Notes: generated by a model from the letters alone, not told the origin. A DNA stretch of 64,000 nucleotides from Gentiana macrophylla (GCA_026214975.1 CM047815.1:59155852-59219851); one strand, 5' to 3'; counted from the stretch's first letter, positions 1 to 14,000 are shown. Translations and numbers: made by a program.

Positions 1-2583
1 AGCAGATGTGTCGTCCTCCTCCACTACTACCCTTTTGATTGCATCTTTACTAACGATTCTTCTTTGTTAGCCTTTTCTCCCTGCAAATAACCGTGAAGCC
101 AATGCCGATGAACTTCTCTGTGTCTCTTCATTTTACCCGTTTCCTTCACACCATCTACTATTCCGAACACAAGCTTCACATCCATTACTTCCGGTTTGTA
201 GTACTTACCACCAAACTTGAAAGACTTTTCTCGTCTATCGTATGTTGAAATAACATCGTCTAACATTTAGTTAGACCTTTTCCCGAGTTTTAGTTTGTTC
301 TCATCAAAAGCTTTAAGCGAAACTTGAAAGGGTTGCTGCATCAACTCTCGGTTGTCTAGTAGTTAGATCTCCCCTTACATCCTTATACATTTCTTTGTAT
401 GGTCTTGATGTGCACTGTATTGATTACCTCCCCTGCACAATGTATGTTACATGTTAGCAACCACAATTTCACATATACACCCACTTAAACTAGCAATAGG
501 CCATCTAGTGTTGTTAAGTATAGAAACTATTGGAATATGACCTCGTATTCAACACCAAGTTTCCATTCAATACGGTTTAACGTAACGAATCACCATCAAC
601 TCCTTAACAACAACACCAAAGTACATAACCAAACCACACAACTCAATATCAAGTAACACTAAGCCACACCTAGAGAGTAAATGCTAGTAAAGCGCATTAG
701 ATTAACAATTCCACACCAACTTAGCCAACAGTAGAGTTACATTTCAGCAGCAATAATCATTATCAACATGTCAGTAACAATTACTCAGTAAGTAACAATT
801 ATGAGCAACACAGCAGCAACATGTAATGAAGAAGAAACCACGATATGTCAACTACTAAACTACGAACTCATTCATGTCACATTTCAACGATGAAGAACCT
901 CGCGGTAAAACAACATTTCCACGGTAACAATAACGACCAAAAATTTGAACTAAAAGTTACTCGATAAGTAACACTTTTCCAATAAGTAACAATATGACCA
1001 ATCGGCGACAACCTTTAGGGGAAGCAACATGCAAAATCAATCAAAATTTTGACATAAATCAATCAAGTCACATCTACGTTAAGATAACACGCGGTAAATC
1101 AACATCTCAAAGTAACAACTTGAGATCAAGTGTTCGATAACAGTTAATCGAGATGTTACATTCAAGCGTTACATAGAACCCACCTTATGATAACATAATC
1201 CCAGGAATGCTTGAAACAATCAAGCACGTCACACTTTATTCAGTAACAGATGTAACCTACAATTAGTATAATTAAAGTAACTATTTCACAATACTCAAAT
1301 CTCCAACATACAGCAACATTCAAGTAAGTACCAATCATACTTCTCGTAACAATCATATGAAACATGGCTAGCAAATACCCAATAATTCTTCACATTATAT
1401 AACACCAAGATTCCAAATTCAATTGTGAATCAATACTATACTACCACAAATCTGATAAAAGCAGACAAATTAAGCCTCACAAGCTAAATGTGTTTTCCTC
1501 GACCAAAATCCGAAACCCCAAAATAGTATTTGTTAGCGAATTTAAGAAATTAATAGGATCAAACAGCGATTACGAACCCATCTGAATATAGTCTAATCTT
1601 AGGAATGAACTCTTACTCATCGACTTCTTTTTTGTCCACTAGCCATGGCGACAACCAGCGAACGCAGGTGATTCTCCGACTTTCACCTTGATTGGCACCT
1701 TGATTACAATGGTATCTCAATACGCGAGAGGAGAATCGATCCACCCTTCAAGAAACCGTGCTTGAGAGAGACCGAAAACTTCACGGACTATAATATTCAT
1801 AGTCGCTCCGTTGTAGTGATTAATGCTCTTCTCCAAATTTGATTTGCAACTAACTAAATCACGCTTTGATTTGTTCAAAATTCATAAAGAGATTTGCTCC
1901 TTATTTCTACTTAAGTAAGCGATTTCAAGTCGTAATTTGCGTCTATCCATTTCCCCATTTTTGCTATGAATCCGTTGCACGATTTTTAGGGATTGTGTAT
2001 TGAAGGGCGTGAAAGAGCGTGTATGAACACATTTAATTGTGATTGGATAAATGATGTTAAATTAAAAAGTAACAAAGGGTATTTTTGTCCAATTGTTTTA
2101 TTTTTGTCCTTTATAACATCTGGAAAAAAATGTCATTCTGACCAATTATTCTTTGTTTCTTGTCCTTCTCTTCCCACCCCCTTTTTTTCCTTTCATTTTT
2201 TTAAGGTGGTTTTTTCTTTCTTTCCCACTGAATATATTTTGTCGGAGTTCATTTTCCTAATCATGCGTCATTGTTGATCTAATACTCCGAGTCAAATTTA
2301 GCTTTGACTCGAGTAGAACCAAAAGCCTATCCAAAATCCCGTTTTCTAGTTTAAAAATAGTAGTTTTTTTTTATTGAAAATGACATATTTTAAATTTAAT
2401 GGGTCTACAAGGACAAGGTAACACAAAAACATATGTTTAAAATGTGTCATTTTCAACAAGTCTCCCTAAAAATAATCAAGTGATAAGTGGAATAAGTGGT
2501 AAATCTGATAAAATAAGGGTTAATGACTACTAATATGAGTTACGGTTGAAATAATTGGCTTGAGAAATGGCTCCACACTCCAA
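1..2583. other. AT-rich flank without a recognisable gene
   Basis: Apart from the short fragment at 27-266, I see no domain or sustained open frame. Roughly 570-1350 is rich in a loose, irregular GTAACAA/TAACAAT motif that looks like a decayed low-complexity repeat. Around 2160-2240 the plus strand is strongly T/C-rich. The segment ends at the 3-bp CAA that precedes the CACTA transposon. Confidence 0.6.
27..266 (-). pseudogene. Hypothetical fragment, possibly from a plant transposon-associated protein
   Basis: A 79-codon open frame on the minus strand has a GGKYY...DVKLVFGI core. This recalls the N-terminal regions of plant transposon-linked proteins of the DUF1985/Ulp1-associated kind, in which an F-x-x-G-G pattern is followed by DV-x-L-I-F-G-I. 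The resemblance is by eye and weak. The frame stays open past its Met towards position 1, so it is probably a piece of something larger cut by the window edge or by decay. No splice context or neighbour gene supports function. Confidence 0.25.
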
Positions 2584-3190
2584 CACTACAAGAAAACTTG
2601 TTTAAAGGGACGATATTTTGTCATCCCTTTAAAGGAATTATCGTCCCAATAAATGTTTAAAGGGACGACACGTCGTTCCTATAAATCCGTCCCTTCTACT
2701 TTGTCCCTTTAAACAACTGACACATTTGAAAGGACGATAAAATCGTCCCTTTAAAAGAATGCTGATGTGGCACGAACTTTTCTAAGAAAATTCAACGTGA
2801 TGACATGGCCTTATTTGAAGGGACAACAATGTCGTCCCTGTAAACATGATTTATTTAATTTCACAAAAAAATTATTATTAGGTAAAAAAATTATTTTTTT
2901 ATAAAAAATGTTTTTTGGGACGACAATGTCGTCCCTTAAAAGATTATATATTAATTTTCATAATAAAATTTAATACGAAAAAAAATTTATAAAAATGTTT
3001 GTTGGGACGACAGCGTCGTCCCTTCAAAGATTACATATTTAATTTTGATAATAAAATTTTATACGAAAAAATAAATTTTTTATAGAAAACATTTAAAGGG
3101 ACGACAAATGTAGTCCTTAAAATAAATTTGGGAAAAATAATTTTATAAAATTTCGAAATACATTTAAAGGGGCGACATATAGTCGCTTTT
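2584..3190. repeat. CACTA left terminal and subterminal repeats
   Basis: After the CACTACAAG terminus come repeated motifs of the form TTTAAAGGGACGACA and TGTCGTCCC. Several are near-palindromic, for example around 2917-2936 and 3005-3022, and they are separated by A/T-rich spacers. In En/Spm elements, subterminal motifs are the binding sites of the TNPA-type protein; that role here is inferred from position and repetition. Confidence 0.85.
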
Positions 3191-3384
3191 AAAAAAATTA
3201 AATTTTTTTATCGCATGGCCTCACATGCTATTTACATAAATCCAATACTGTTTTCCAAAATCAATAACAGATGTGTTTATAAGCGGGGATTCATAACAAA
3301 AAAAAATGCATAAACAAAAAATGTTACGTAAAATACAAAGTTGTGCAATGTTTCCAAAAGTAAGAATAGTTTCCTCTACAATAT

Positions 3385-4880
3385 CTACGCATCATCGTCA
3401 AGATCAACTTGAGAATCATATTCAGAATCGTCTTCATCTTCATCGGAAGATGATGAGGTAACCTCTATTTGCATATCCGGTTCCTTAGCCTTAAGATTAG
3501 TCAGCAATAATTTGAGAAGAGCACCTTGTTTTTTGTTTCTCTTCTCTTGTTTTTTAGTTAACTTCACCAACTAATCATGAGACTTTCTAAGTTCTTCAAT
3601 CTGCATATTGCATTCTTGGTGGTAAGAAGATGGCGATCTTTGGCGAGCGATTGTGATGAATTGGATATGGAGGAAGATTGCGTAGGGCCAAGGCCAATCA
3701 AATAATCTCGCTTAGTTCTGGCGCCCTGAAAGATTGCCTCATCATCTTGAAAAGTCATCGGTCGACTGGTGCAATCATAGCACGCCGTTCCTCGAAACCT
3801 CACTCTAAAACACAACATATATCGTTGGCGGTTAAGATAAGGAAAGGAAAATGTGAGCGTATTGAATTGAAATATATACAACGTATATCACTTACGTGCG
3901 ACCTCCACATCAACTTTGTTGAGAAATGAACCGTCGACATTCTTATGCTTGCTCGCCCATACATGGATAGGATCTTGCCTGTAGGATCTTCACTCGGACT
4001 CACATTACCCTTGAAAAAAAAGCGAAAGTATTAGTTATAAAAATTCAAAAAAATGAAGTGATAGTGATTTATTTCCTAATACTTACCGCCTCTAACCTAT
4101 CCCATCGAACTACGGCCATAGGCGTTAAATCATAGCGACCTACATATTTACTCGTAGCGATTATTCTTATTCTGATCAGATCTTTTCTGCAAAAAAATAG
4201 TACTTTTGTATTATAAATAAGCAGTAACAAGTAATAATAATCAAATCTACGTAACACATGTAATGGAATAAAAGCTTTACCTTAAAAGCAGCACTACTAA
4301 GGTGGCGGAGAAACACTTCTCATTGTTGCTGTGAAAACACATCCCTAGGTCGGGGACAAGGCCCTGGCAACCCCTTGTTGTTGTGTTCATCTACATCCTC
4401 CCTTAATCTAGCCTTCCATTTTCTGAATGAAGTACCGGCGCTTTTCAGCACGGCATCGCGGTGAATAGACTCAAGGGGTTGGAACAATGTCTGAAAACAC
4501 AAGAAATGAAACGATTGGTTTCTAAATTAATATAATGAAACTTACAATTTGAAAGTGTTAACATTCGATTAGCTAAGTACCCGAAGTTCTTCCCATATTA
4601 ATTGTTTAAGTCGGTCTTCCACCTTTCGCCAGGTCGGGACGTAACAGGGAACATGGGACCTCACGAATTTCCCTGTCTCAGACTCAAAATCCTTTGCGTA
4701 TCTTCCCAATACCTTTTGAACTTTGGAAGAGGAATCAAGCCCCCTAACTTTCTCTTGAGGGCTTGGACGGTGAAACCTTTTGCAGGTCGATGTTCACCCT
4801 GCTTCTTTTTCGGGGATGGAGGTGATGGTCATACTCATTATCTGCTATATGATCTGTAGTATCGGTGTCAAGTTAATTCA
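3385..4880 (-). pseudogene. TNPA-like / Transposase_24-type gene relic of the CACTA element
   Basis: Several minus-strand blocks look like exons of the second CACTA gene. At about 4320-4500 a block contains SAGTSFRKWKARLRED, resembling the DNA-binding middle of plant Ptta/En/Spm proteins (Transposase_24). At about 3690-3760 there is GARTKRDYLIGLGP. At 3385-3570 comes a Lys-rich then acidic C-terminus (SSSSDEDEDD) ending in a stop. The blocks are separated by A/T-rich stretches that may be introns, and neighbouring pieces are in different frames. In En/Spm this gene makes the protein that binds subterminal repeats. Exon limits are approximate and the frame appears broken, so I call it a pseudogene. 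Confidence 0.6.
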
Positions 4881-5165
4881 ACGAAATAAGAATAATCATA
4901 CTAGACAAAAAAAATGAAAGTTAATTAATTACCGTCCTCGCATTGGCCCGGTAGCCTAAATGGATGCTCGTGCGGTGGTTGAGAACCACCTGCCGATCCC
5001 GCACAAGCCATTCACCTATATGATCAAGTATTTGAATATAATAAAAAAATTGATATAAAGAACACATTTATGTTGATGTAGTATAAGTAAAACACTAGTA
5101 TTATATAATTTTTAAATTCAAGTATATTTGAATGAACTTACTAAAAGAATATTAGATTTATAGCA

Positions 5166-7240
5166 TCATTCATCATCACTTGCATAGTTTGGTGGGATCG
5201 AGTCGTATATGTCATCATCTACACAGTTATTATCATCATCGCAATCCGTTGAAGCATACTCGTTACTGTCATCCTTTTCATTTTGATCGAGATCGTTTTC
5301 ATCAACATCTATATCTACATCATTTGCACTCATGTAGAACGGTTCCATCGGTGGCAGTTCAACAACAAGTCGGAAATTTCCGTGGGTTGTTTCGTCGATT
5401 ACCAAATCATCAACAACCACACCACCATTAATATTTGGTGTGTCTACGATATGACGGTGTTGAAAATGCTTAACAACTTTCCAGTCACATCCGTTATACA
5501 AATCATCTATGTAGAACACTTGTTCTGCTTGTGAAGCAAGAATGAATGGATCATGTTCGTACCAGGTGTTTGTAGTGCGTATACTTGTTGTATTCTCATA
5601 TACACGGACACCGTTATTAGCTGGACTACTATCGAACCATGTACATTTGAAAAGAACAACAGTGTTATCATTTGGATAGCTTACGACATATATGTCTTCT
5701 ATGACTCCATACCATATAATGCCTTGGGTCCTTTGGCAACCCACTGTTTTGAGTTGTGCATGTGCGATCCCGTTTTTGTGCATTGAATCTGACACCGTTC
5801 ATCACACAACTCTGATAGGATTTGACCGTTGAAAAAGATCCGGTGGAAAGTGCTAACAATTGGTCATTCATGTCTGATGGGTTCTGTTTACTCATTCAAT
5901 CATCTGCATAATGTACCATACATAAGTATTTATGTAACGCTCATAAAAGTGCACAATAAGTGTATGAAGCTTTATTTTATACCTTCGAATTAATCCAATC
6001 AGTAAATTCTTGACGATGCACTTTGTCCAGTTACATTTTAGTGCAATAACTTGTGATTTTGTCACGATGTTCACTGCTCCATGTGTAGAAGACTAGTTAG
6101 CTTTAATGGAATTATTAAAAAGAAAAGAATTAAGTTTGGATTGCTCACTTACATGAGGTATTCATCGATCTCATGGCAGTTTTGCAAGACATACCACTGA
6201 ACCTTCTCTCTCAAAGTAGTATTGAATATCAAGCATTTCATCGATCCCATTGATCGAAAATGAGTCTTGAATACTGATATACTGTTCTTGATTGTATCTT
6301 CGTTCTCAACCTAGTTCCTTTCGGGCCTATTGAACTTTGTCTCATTTCCTGAAAAATACAACGAGCAAAACATCATGGTCATGTTAGCCACGTATGCCTC
6401 TGCGATGGATCCGTCCGGCCTGGCCCGATTTCTAATATACCTCTTTAACTTACCTAGAAAACGTTCAATCGGATACATCCATTTCAAGCGAGCAGTCCAC
6501 CCCTAATCGCTTCTTCAGGCAAGTGCATTATCACGTGTATCAAAATATCAAAGAATGCCGGTGGGAATATCGTTTCTAGTTTACACAAGATTTCCAAAAC
6601 CTTCTTTTTTGCATTCTCTAAATCACTAACCCTCAACGTGCGCGCGCAAATCAATCTGAAAAAATCGCTAAAATCAATGATAGTATCAAAAATTTCCTTT
6701 TTCAAGAATTTTCGTACCCCAACTGGTAAAAGTCTCTGTAGTATGATATGAAAATCATGAGATTTTAGCCCGCTAAATTTGTCTTTACCAGTCAAATTCT
6801 TTCATAGGTTTCCTGCAAAACCATTGGGAAACCGAACATTTGTTAAGAAATCATAGAATTTTGTCCGATCTTCTGGTGCCAACGTGAACAAGGCACGCGG
6901 TTTTAAGGTCTTATTGCCTTGTTTAATAACATGTAGTTCCTTTCTCACTTTCATGTTTGCTAGATCCTTATGTGCCTTGATAGTGTCTTTGGTCTTACCA
7001 TCAATATTCAATACCGTAGAGAATAAGCTATCACACACCTTCTTGTCAATGTGCATAACATTTAGATTGTACTTGAGTTTTTTCAGCATCCAATAAGGCA
7101 ATCAATTTAGTATGGTGTTTTTATTCCAACTCAAACAAGATTACGGGCGCTTATGAGTTTTACCACCGTTACTCTTTGTGTTTCCCGGCAAACATTTGGG
7201 TAGATTCTGAATTTGTTGAAGAATTTCCTCCGTGGTTTTC
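5166..7240 (-). pseudogene. TNP2-like CACTA transposase, C-terminal part (DUF4218 and DUF4216)
   Basis: Read on the minus strand from 7240, the frame gives KTTEEILQQIQNLP, then LPYWMLKKLKYNLNVMHIDK, the conserved end of the TNP2 core. A DUF4218-type region (6100-6795) follows, with KSHDFHIILQRLLPV, FFRLICARTL and RWMYPIERFLGKLKRYIRN. A DUF4216-type region comes next (5166-5895), with YQSCVMNGVRFN and VVLFKCTWFD, then a long Asp/Asn-rich acidic tail. Stops near 7095-7140 and frame changes near 6800 and 5700-5890 break it. The N-terminal part lies at 18380-19863, separated by the Copia insertion. Functionally it would have been the transposase. Confidence 0.85.
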
Positions 7241-8937
7241 TGTTAGATATAGTGCCGAAAGACAATTTATGTAATTGTTTTATATTAATAAATGACAGAT
7301 TTTCTTATTCATCTTATTTGCTTTGTGCTTATATAGTATACACTGCTTCAAACCCTAAGTATATCTGTATGTAACCACTTAACTCAGTGTATGGATTACA
7401 CGTGAGGATTGAGTTAGTGGAGATATGCTTAAACTGTTAGTCCGTGGTGAACTTAATCGAGTTTAGGGTCTCTTGATTAAAACACCAATAATGCACCCGA
7501 ACACCTTAGGGTGTGATAGTCTTATCGGTTTGTCGGTAGAGGGTACCTACGTGGGGCATTTATATATGATGGCATTCATATAGGATTGGACCGATTTAAT
7601 CTGTATTTCTTGGTATAATTCCGTAATCGAGGAATCTTATTAAATCATTAGATGATCATATATGGATCAACCTTAATCTGAGGTGATCACGAGTCTTTGC
7701 TTGTCTCGAGGTAGTGTTTGATGTGTTGAATTCACGGTTCACTTGAATATGTGTTCCAAGCCATTTCTCATTGGCACTATCTCTCGATGAGTGAGTATTT
7801 ACGATTTTCACGGACATAGAATCCATTCCTTCATGCGGGAAGTAGAGAGCCATCCCTTGTTGTTAGCCCGAGAAATTGATCGATCCGGGAGTTCACATTT
7901 GACTAATTAGCTCTTAGTCGATATGTGTACTAATTGATCATCGAGGGTTAATGGTAAATAAGGATAAGATATTCTGAGTCGGGTTCACGAGACTTCCACT
8001 CGAGAATGGACAGCCTATGGAGGGTTAATCCGTATGTAGTGATTATATCAATGGGCGCTTATTCACTCTATGGGTTGAGTATAAGTATACATCTATAATC
8101 GGTAGAGTTCGGTTTGGGTTTATGGTGGCGTAATCCCGGAATTAATAATTATTGTACTTATTACGTTCGATGAATAATTAATTATTGGACCCTCTGGTTC
8201 TAGGTCCATTGTCCCGATGTGGCTTACGTAATTCGGACTAATAATCTTGTTATTTGGGCCTCATTGATGATAATTAATTGGTTGGGCTAATTAATTGATA
8301 TGCATGGATATTATTTAGTTGTGCTAAATAATATAATACATATAAAAGACATTTTGTGTAGGCTTATTAACCCTAAGTGTGGCGCCAACTCCTCTTTAAT
8401 TATCACAAGAATTAATTTTTTGTGATATGGAAAATAAAAGATATTCTTGTTATATGATTGGTTGGATGACTTGTTATTTGATTTCTATTGGTCAATACAT
8501 GTCACAATTAGTCATTAAGGAAAATATCTTTTATTTTGTTTAATTAATTAATTATTTAATTAATTAATACTTGAGACCAATGATTTACTCTCCTATAAAA
8601 GGAGAGTTATTCCAAGGTAATTGGAGGTGAATTTTAGACCTACACACTTAAAAAGAGAAAAATTAGTTTTCTTGTCTAGGGTTTTTAAGAAGAAAAACTC
8701 TAAGTTTTTCTTGGTGTTGCATATCAAGGAGGTTAGTGTATCAAGAAGGGTGTCCAACAACCGCCGTTTGGAGAATACATCGGAAGATCAAGGCGTCTCT
8801 TCCCGATATTGGTAACATGATCTTAACCCCTTGTAGTAGTTTAAGTCCTTTAATTATGCATTGTGATGTATAAGTCGTGATCCATCCATTTGCAGCGTAG
8901 ATCTAACTCGTTTAGATCTAAGATCCTACATCCTTCA
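7241..8937 (+). repeat. 5' LTR of Copia 1
   Basis: This 1.7 kb repeat starts TGTTAGATATAG and ends CATCCTTCA. A TATAAAAGGAG box at about 8594 is a plausible promoter for the element, and a matching box lies in the right LTR. Short open frames in it, such as one of 64 codons near 8621, are repeated in the other LTR and are not genes. Confidence 0.93.
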
Positions 8938-8939
8938 TG

Positions 8940-8952
8940 TGGTATCGGAGGC
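8940..8952 (+). promoter_or_regulatory. Copia 1 primer-binding site
   Basis: TGGTATCGGAGGC lies 2 bp after the left LTR. It matches the usual TGGTATCAGAGC site, complementary to the 3' end of initiator Met-tRNA, with a few changes. Confidence 0.8.
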
Positions 8953-11004
8953 AGATTCCACGATTTATATAGTCATAATCATAATTAAACGATTTAAAGG
9001 AGTGGAATTGCATGTAGGTAAATTTTATTTATTGTTTTATGCTTTGATAATGATTAATTGCTATGGTTGAAGAGATGGATTGGTGTTGGCTTTGTTTACC
9101 CATTAGATATAGTGTAAACTAATATAAGCGATGAAAATTCGTTCATATGAATATAGGAAATTATGTAATTTTTTTATTGCAATTTTAATTTCAACAAAAT
9201 AGATCTTTCTAGTAGATGTTTAGTTATTTCGTTTTCCGTTGATCAAGCCATTGAAACGACGATCCCTCGGTCGAATCAATATTGGAAGATGATGAACAAT
9301 TCCAAAAATTTGGCGTTGATCGAATCCGTTTTGATATCCGGTCATTGCTTTGCAAAGAAGCTGCAGTAATGAGAAAAATTCAGATTCACGAAACCCCTAC
9401 CGTGACTTCCTCGAATTTACGGGAGATTTTGATCCGTTGAAATGCAAATCCAACCGGTCGGATCGATAAATATGGAGTTTTTGACGTGGCATAAAAATTT
9501 CAGGTCGATCGAGATTCATCTCGATTCCCGATCGACCTCGGGAAGTCTTTGAGGTCTTCTTTGTAAAAGTAAGATCCAAAGACAAGTTGGGCGACTCACG
9601 GAGAAAATTGACAAGTCAAAGCTCCGATCCAACCGTCCATATTGAAGCCCGAGGAATGAAGAACAGATCTGAAAAGTTTCGTCGCGATCCGAGTTCGTTT
9701 GTTTTGACGATCGTCGAAGATTTGAAACAGCTACAGATTAGGGTTTTATTTTATTTTCTAAATAGATTAGATACGAGGGTGCCAACGATCCATCTTGGTA
9801 TTTATTTTCCGCACTAGTATACATGTTTAGATTGTATGTGTAGAACCGGAAAATTGCCATGACATGCATCATATCATGAATTCCACTCCATATGCATACA
9901 TGTAGAAATTAATTCGAGGAATTAGTTAGGCATGTATAAAACACACGCATTAGTTTTAATTAATTGTTTGATATTAATTAGAAACTAATTAGGGTAAAAC
10001 CGAGGAACACGGGTTTTTCAATCGTCGAGGTTGGGTGATGGATTCTCGGTGAATCCCACTCTGCGAAAGCATAAGGAGTAAAATCCGAAACCTCGTGGTT
10101 GGGGTGTTGGCTCTCGGTGAATTCCACCTTACCTGAGCGAGATTACGTTTTTGTTCCGTAGTGTCTACGTGAAAGTTTGATGTTGAAGGATTGGATAATC
10201 ACGGGCAAACATGGTTCGAAAGTGGTTTAACCACGGTTGGGTGGTCAACGATAGCTATGGCTCGATCGACTTCACCTCTCCACGTGTGGCGTTTGCACGG
10301 GGTTCAGCAAAGGTGAGCCATCCGAAGTGCCACTACGGCTCAACGGAGCTCCCCTAGTCTTGACCCGTCCGGCGGCCACATATGTTCCAACGAATAGGTC
10401 AGGTGGGCTAGCCCACATAACCGACAACATTCGGGCCTATGATTTATTGTTCCTTAATGTAACATCAAGTCCAAAAACGTGATCAGTAAACCCACCACTT
10501 TTTTTTCAAAATATTGAGTGGGAGCGGGAGGCGACGGCCGACCCCACGGCCTCTCTTGTTGACACAAGCAACATGAGAGAATGGTGACGCCTCGTGCGGC
10601 TTTGATTTTGGCCCCTGGGAAGGCCTTCACCGCTATCAAAATTCAAGGCATGGTCTCCGAAAGGATAGGATTTTGGGTACTCGCCGAGTCAGCGACCGAC
10701 CCTAGGCGGCACACTCGGGGTCTACCTAAAAATCAAACAGTGAGAGTCACACTCATAAAGGGTATTTTGGTAATATCTTGGCTGAAAAGGAAAGGTGATT
10801 GACGATCACAAATGAGATGTTCGATTCTCAACTTGATCTTTCATATTAATCGAAACCTCTTTGACCTACCCTAGGCGACACTTTGGTGAGAGATTAAGTC
10901 CTTGGAACGGTAGGATAGACTATAAGTACTTAGTTTATAGTTCCTAAAATTTATTAGCGCTTTATGAACTTGAATTTAATTTCGTCATTTTACTTTACAA
11001 CATC
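8953..11004 (+). other. Copia 1 untranslated leader
   Basis: This 2 kb stretch between the primer-binding site and gag has no retroelement domain. Two related segments containing CTCTCGGTGAATTCCAC-type sequence lie about 90 bp apart at 10025-10130. A GC-richer part is at about 10500-10750. Short open frames here show no recognisable motif. Confidence 0.6.
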
Positions 11005-14000
11005 ATGTCGTCTCGATTTCTTTCTTTGTTAAATGATAAGTTGATGGAAACAATTTTTCAAAGTGGAAAAGTAACCTCAACGTTGTTCTCGTCTTTGAAA
11101 ATGTTCAACACACCTTGACTTCGGCTATTCCAGCACTTACCGCTCAGTCTTCCAAAGCCGAGAAAGAAAGTCGGCAGAAGTGGACCGAGGCGGCACAACA
11201 AAGCGCTGACATCATTGATGACGGGTCAAGTTAAAATATTAACTCGATGCCTACTAACACACTAGCAAGAGAACTAGGTTCAATTGTAGTATAGCCAGAT
11301 AGAGTCGAGTCGATCCCACAGAGACTCGGCACAAATAAAACACAACTTTATCCTATTAGAACTAAATTGAAAGGCGGTCTACGACCAACTAAATGCTGAA
11401 AAATAAAATAGTGACAACCACAAGACACAAAGACCACAAAGACAAACTAAAGACTCACAAAAACACGGATAATACGGGCGATATTATCTAAACAAATGGT
11501 ATTGATTACGCTAGTAGATTATAACTCCCCCATGTGAATTAGGATGATAACGAGACAAAACAAACGTTAAAGATTAATTATTATGACTACGGGAGTCATC
11601 CCCTAAGGTAGATTTAGGTCCGGTTAGGCCTCTAAATCATCGTGTCTCCATTACGTGACTTCGCCTTTTAATGCCTCCATCTCATATAACTTCTGACACA
11701 ATTACGAAACTAGGGATGCCGGTATAAACCGTAACCTCATCTAAGCAACATTCCTATGGTGAGGTGTACTTCTTAGATGCCGATTCAATCTATATCCTAA
11801 GTAACAATCACTTTTTGAGTTTCATGTTAAATTATGATGACGAATAACTAAGTTGATCAGTTTAATTACTCGTTTTAATTCCAAATCGAGAATCGACGTG
11901 GTCGAAGCCGATCATAATATTGCCCTACATATTGCCGACTCGGTCGACCGAGCGACAACACTCGGCGACCGGTGACACGTCTATGTCGACCGGACACGCC
12001 TCAATGTCGGAACAAATCATGATTACTTCTTAACGTTTCTAACCTAAACACATGGGTTCGTAAATAAATCTACATCACGCAATCAATACAAATAAATCTA
12101 CTCCATAATAAAATACATCAGATCTACAAATAAAGATTGCATAATTGAATAGTCATACCCTCGAAGACGAGAGTGACTCCCACTCTTTAATGCGCTCCCT
12201 AATCGGAGAGTCCGACGAATCCACAATGAACGAACATAAAGAAAATAAAACTAAAACTCAAAATCTAAAATTGTATGAATTGTTTTTTGTTGTAGTGGTG
12301 TTGGTGGTGGTGTGTTCTCAATTTCGGAGCTGCTGTTTATATAGGAGTTGTAGCCGACATAGGGAGAATCCAGAAGATTGACATGCATTTATCAACTTAG
12401 GCTCGGGTGACCGAACCTACACGCTCGGTCGACCGAATGGCATGGCTCGGTCGACCGAGCCTCATTCTTCACGCGTTTTCACTTCGGTTCGTCTGACTTG
12501 TTCCCCACTCCATGCTTTTGAATTGATCTGATTGATCTTTTCTTCAATGCTCCGATTTTCTTCTCTTTTATCTTGAGATCTCCCTGATTGCATGACAATT
12601 ATCTTCCCGATTTATCATGATCTGCAAAATCATCATTTATCACACAATTTAATTGCTCTTTTATAATAAAAACAGCTAAATACCAATTATCATATTAATA
12701 ATCACTCATCATTAAATAATAAATATAAACACGTGATTAAATATGAAATATATATAATTAACTCCGATTTAAGGTTATTATTGATGACATAAATGGGTAC
12801 ATTTTAACCGTCATCAATCATGTTAGCCTCAATGTCGGAGATCACAAGGACCAAATGTGAGAACTTTGGCACTGCAAAAGAAATGGTGCAGCACCTTGTT
12901 TCCATGTTCGGCTCACCTTCTGATCAGGCCCGACATGAGGCTGTCAGGATGGCTGTTAACGCGAAGATGAGGAAAGGTCAGTCAGTGAAGGGTCATGTAA
13001 TGAACATGATCAATTACTTCGCTGATGCTGAGACTCACGGTTCCAAGTTCGACGAAGTGACTCAGGTGAGCATGATTCTCGAATCATCACTACCTAATTT
13101 CCTCCGGGCTTCAAGACCAACTACGCTATGAACAAGCTTAAGTTTGACTTTACGCGGTTGATAAATGAGCTGCAGATATTCGAGGGTTTCCAGTCTAACA
13201 ACCGGGCCCGAGAAGGGGAAAAGAAAGCTGAAGCCAATTTGGCTGAGGCTAAGTCGTCAAACAATGGGACAAAGGAAAGCCAAAGCCAAGCCTGTGAAAA
13301 GAACAAATCAAAGGCCATGAAGAAGAAAGGGAAAAAGGCAACTCCTTCCAAACCTAAAGGTAAGTGCTTTCACTGTGGAGAATTAGGGCATTGGCGCAAG
13401 CATTGCCCAAAACATCTCAAAGAGGTGAAGGAAGGAAAGGGCCAGGCAAACAAGGCGCAGGATAAGACAGGTAATTTACTTGTCTTGGAATCCTACAGTG
13501 TAGCTAAAGATGTATCAACTTGGATACTGGATTCTGGAGCTACTAACCATGTTTGTTCTTCTTTGCAGATCCTTAGTTCGTATGAGGAGCTAGAGGACGG
13601 GGCACATGTGATGAGAGTTGGCAACGGAGCAGTGGTTTCAGGAAAAGCAGTGAGAGTAGTTCGTTTAATGTTTGGAAATAAAGTCCTTAAGTTCGACCAT
13701 GTCTTTTATATTCCGCACTTTAAAAGAAATTTAATTTCTGTGTCTGTTTTGCAAGAACAATTGTATTCTTTATCTTTTGAGTATAATAAGATTGTTATTT
13801 CCAGAAATGGACGTAACTTATGTTCTGCAATGTTAGAAAACGGACTGTATGTCATTAAACCAACCGATACTCCACTGCTTATCTCAAAATGTTTAAAGTA
13901 GCACATCAAAGTTCTCATTAAAAGGCAGAAAGTTTCTCAAAATGATGAAACATACCTTTGGCACCTTAGGCTAGGCCATATTTCCTTAGAAAGAATCAAA

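Noticed and set aside
8621..8815. A 64-codon open frame near the end of the left Copia 1 LTR, with a close copy at 18066-18260
   Set aside because: It lies in both LTRs and its protein-like look is explained by their duplication; no family motif is seen.
10454..10802. Overlapping open frames on both strands in a GC-richer part of the Copia 1 leader
   Set aside because: No retroelement or host domain, no start context, and the frames are mirror images caused by base composition.
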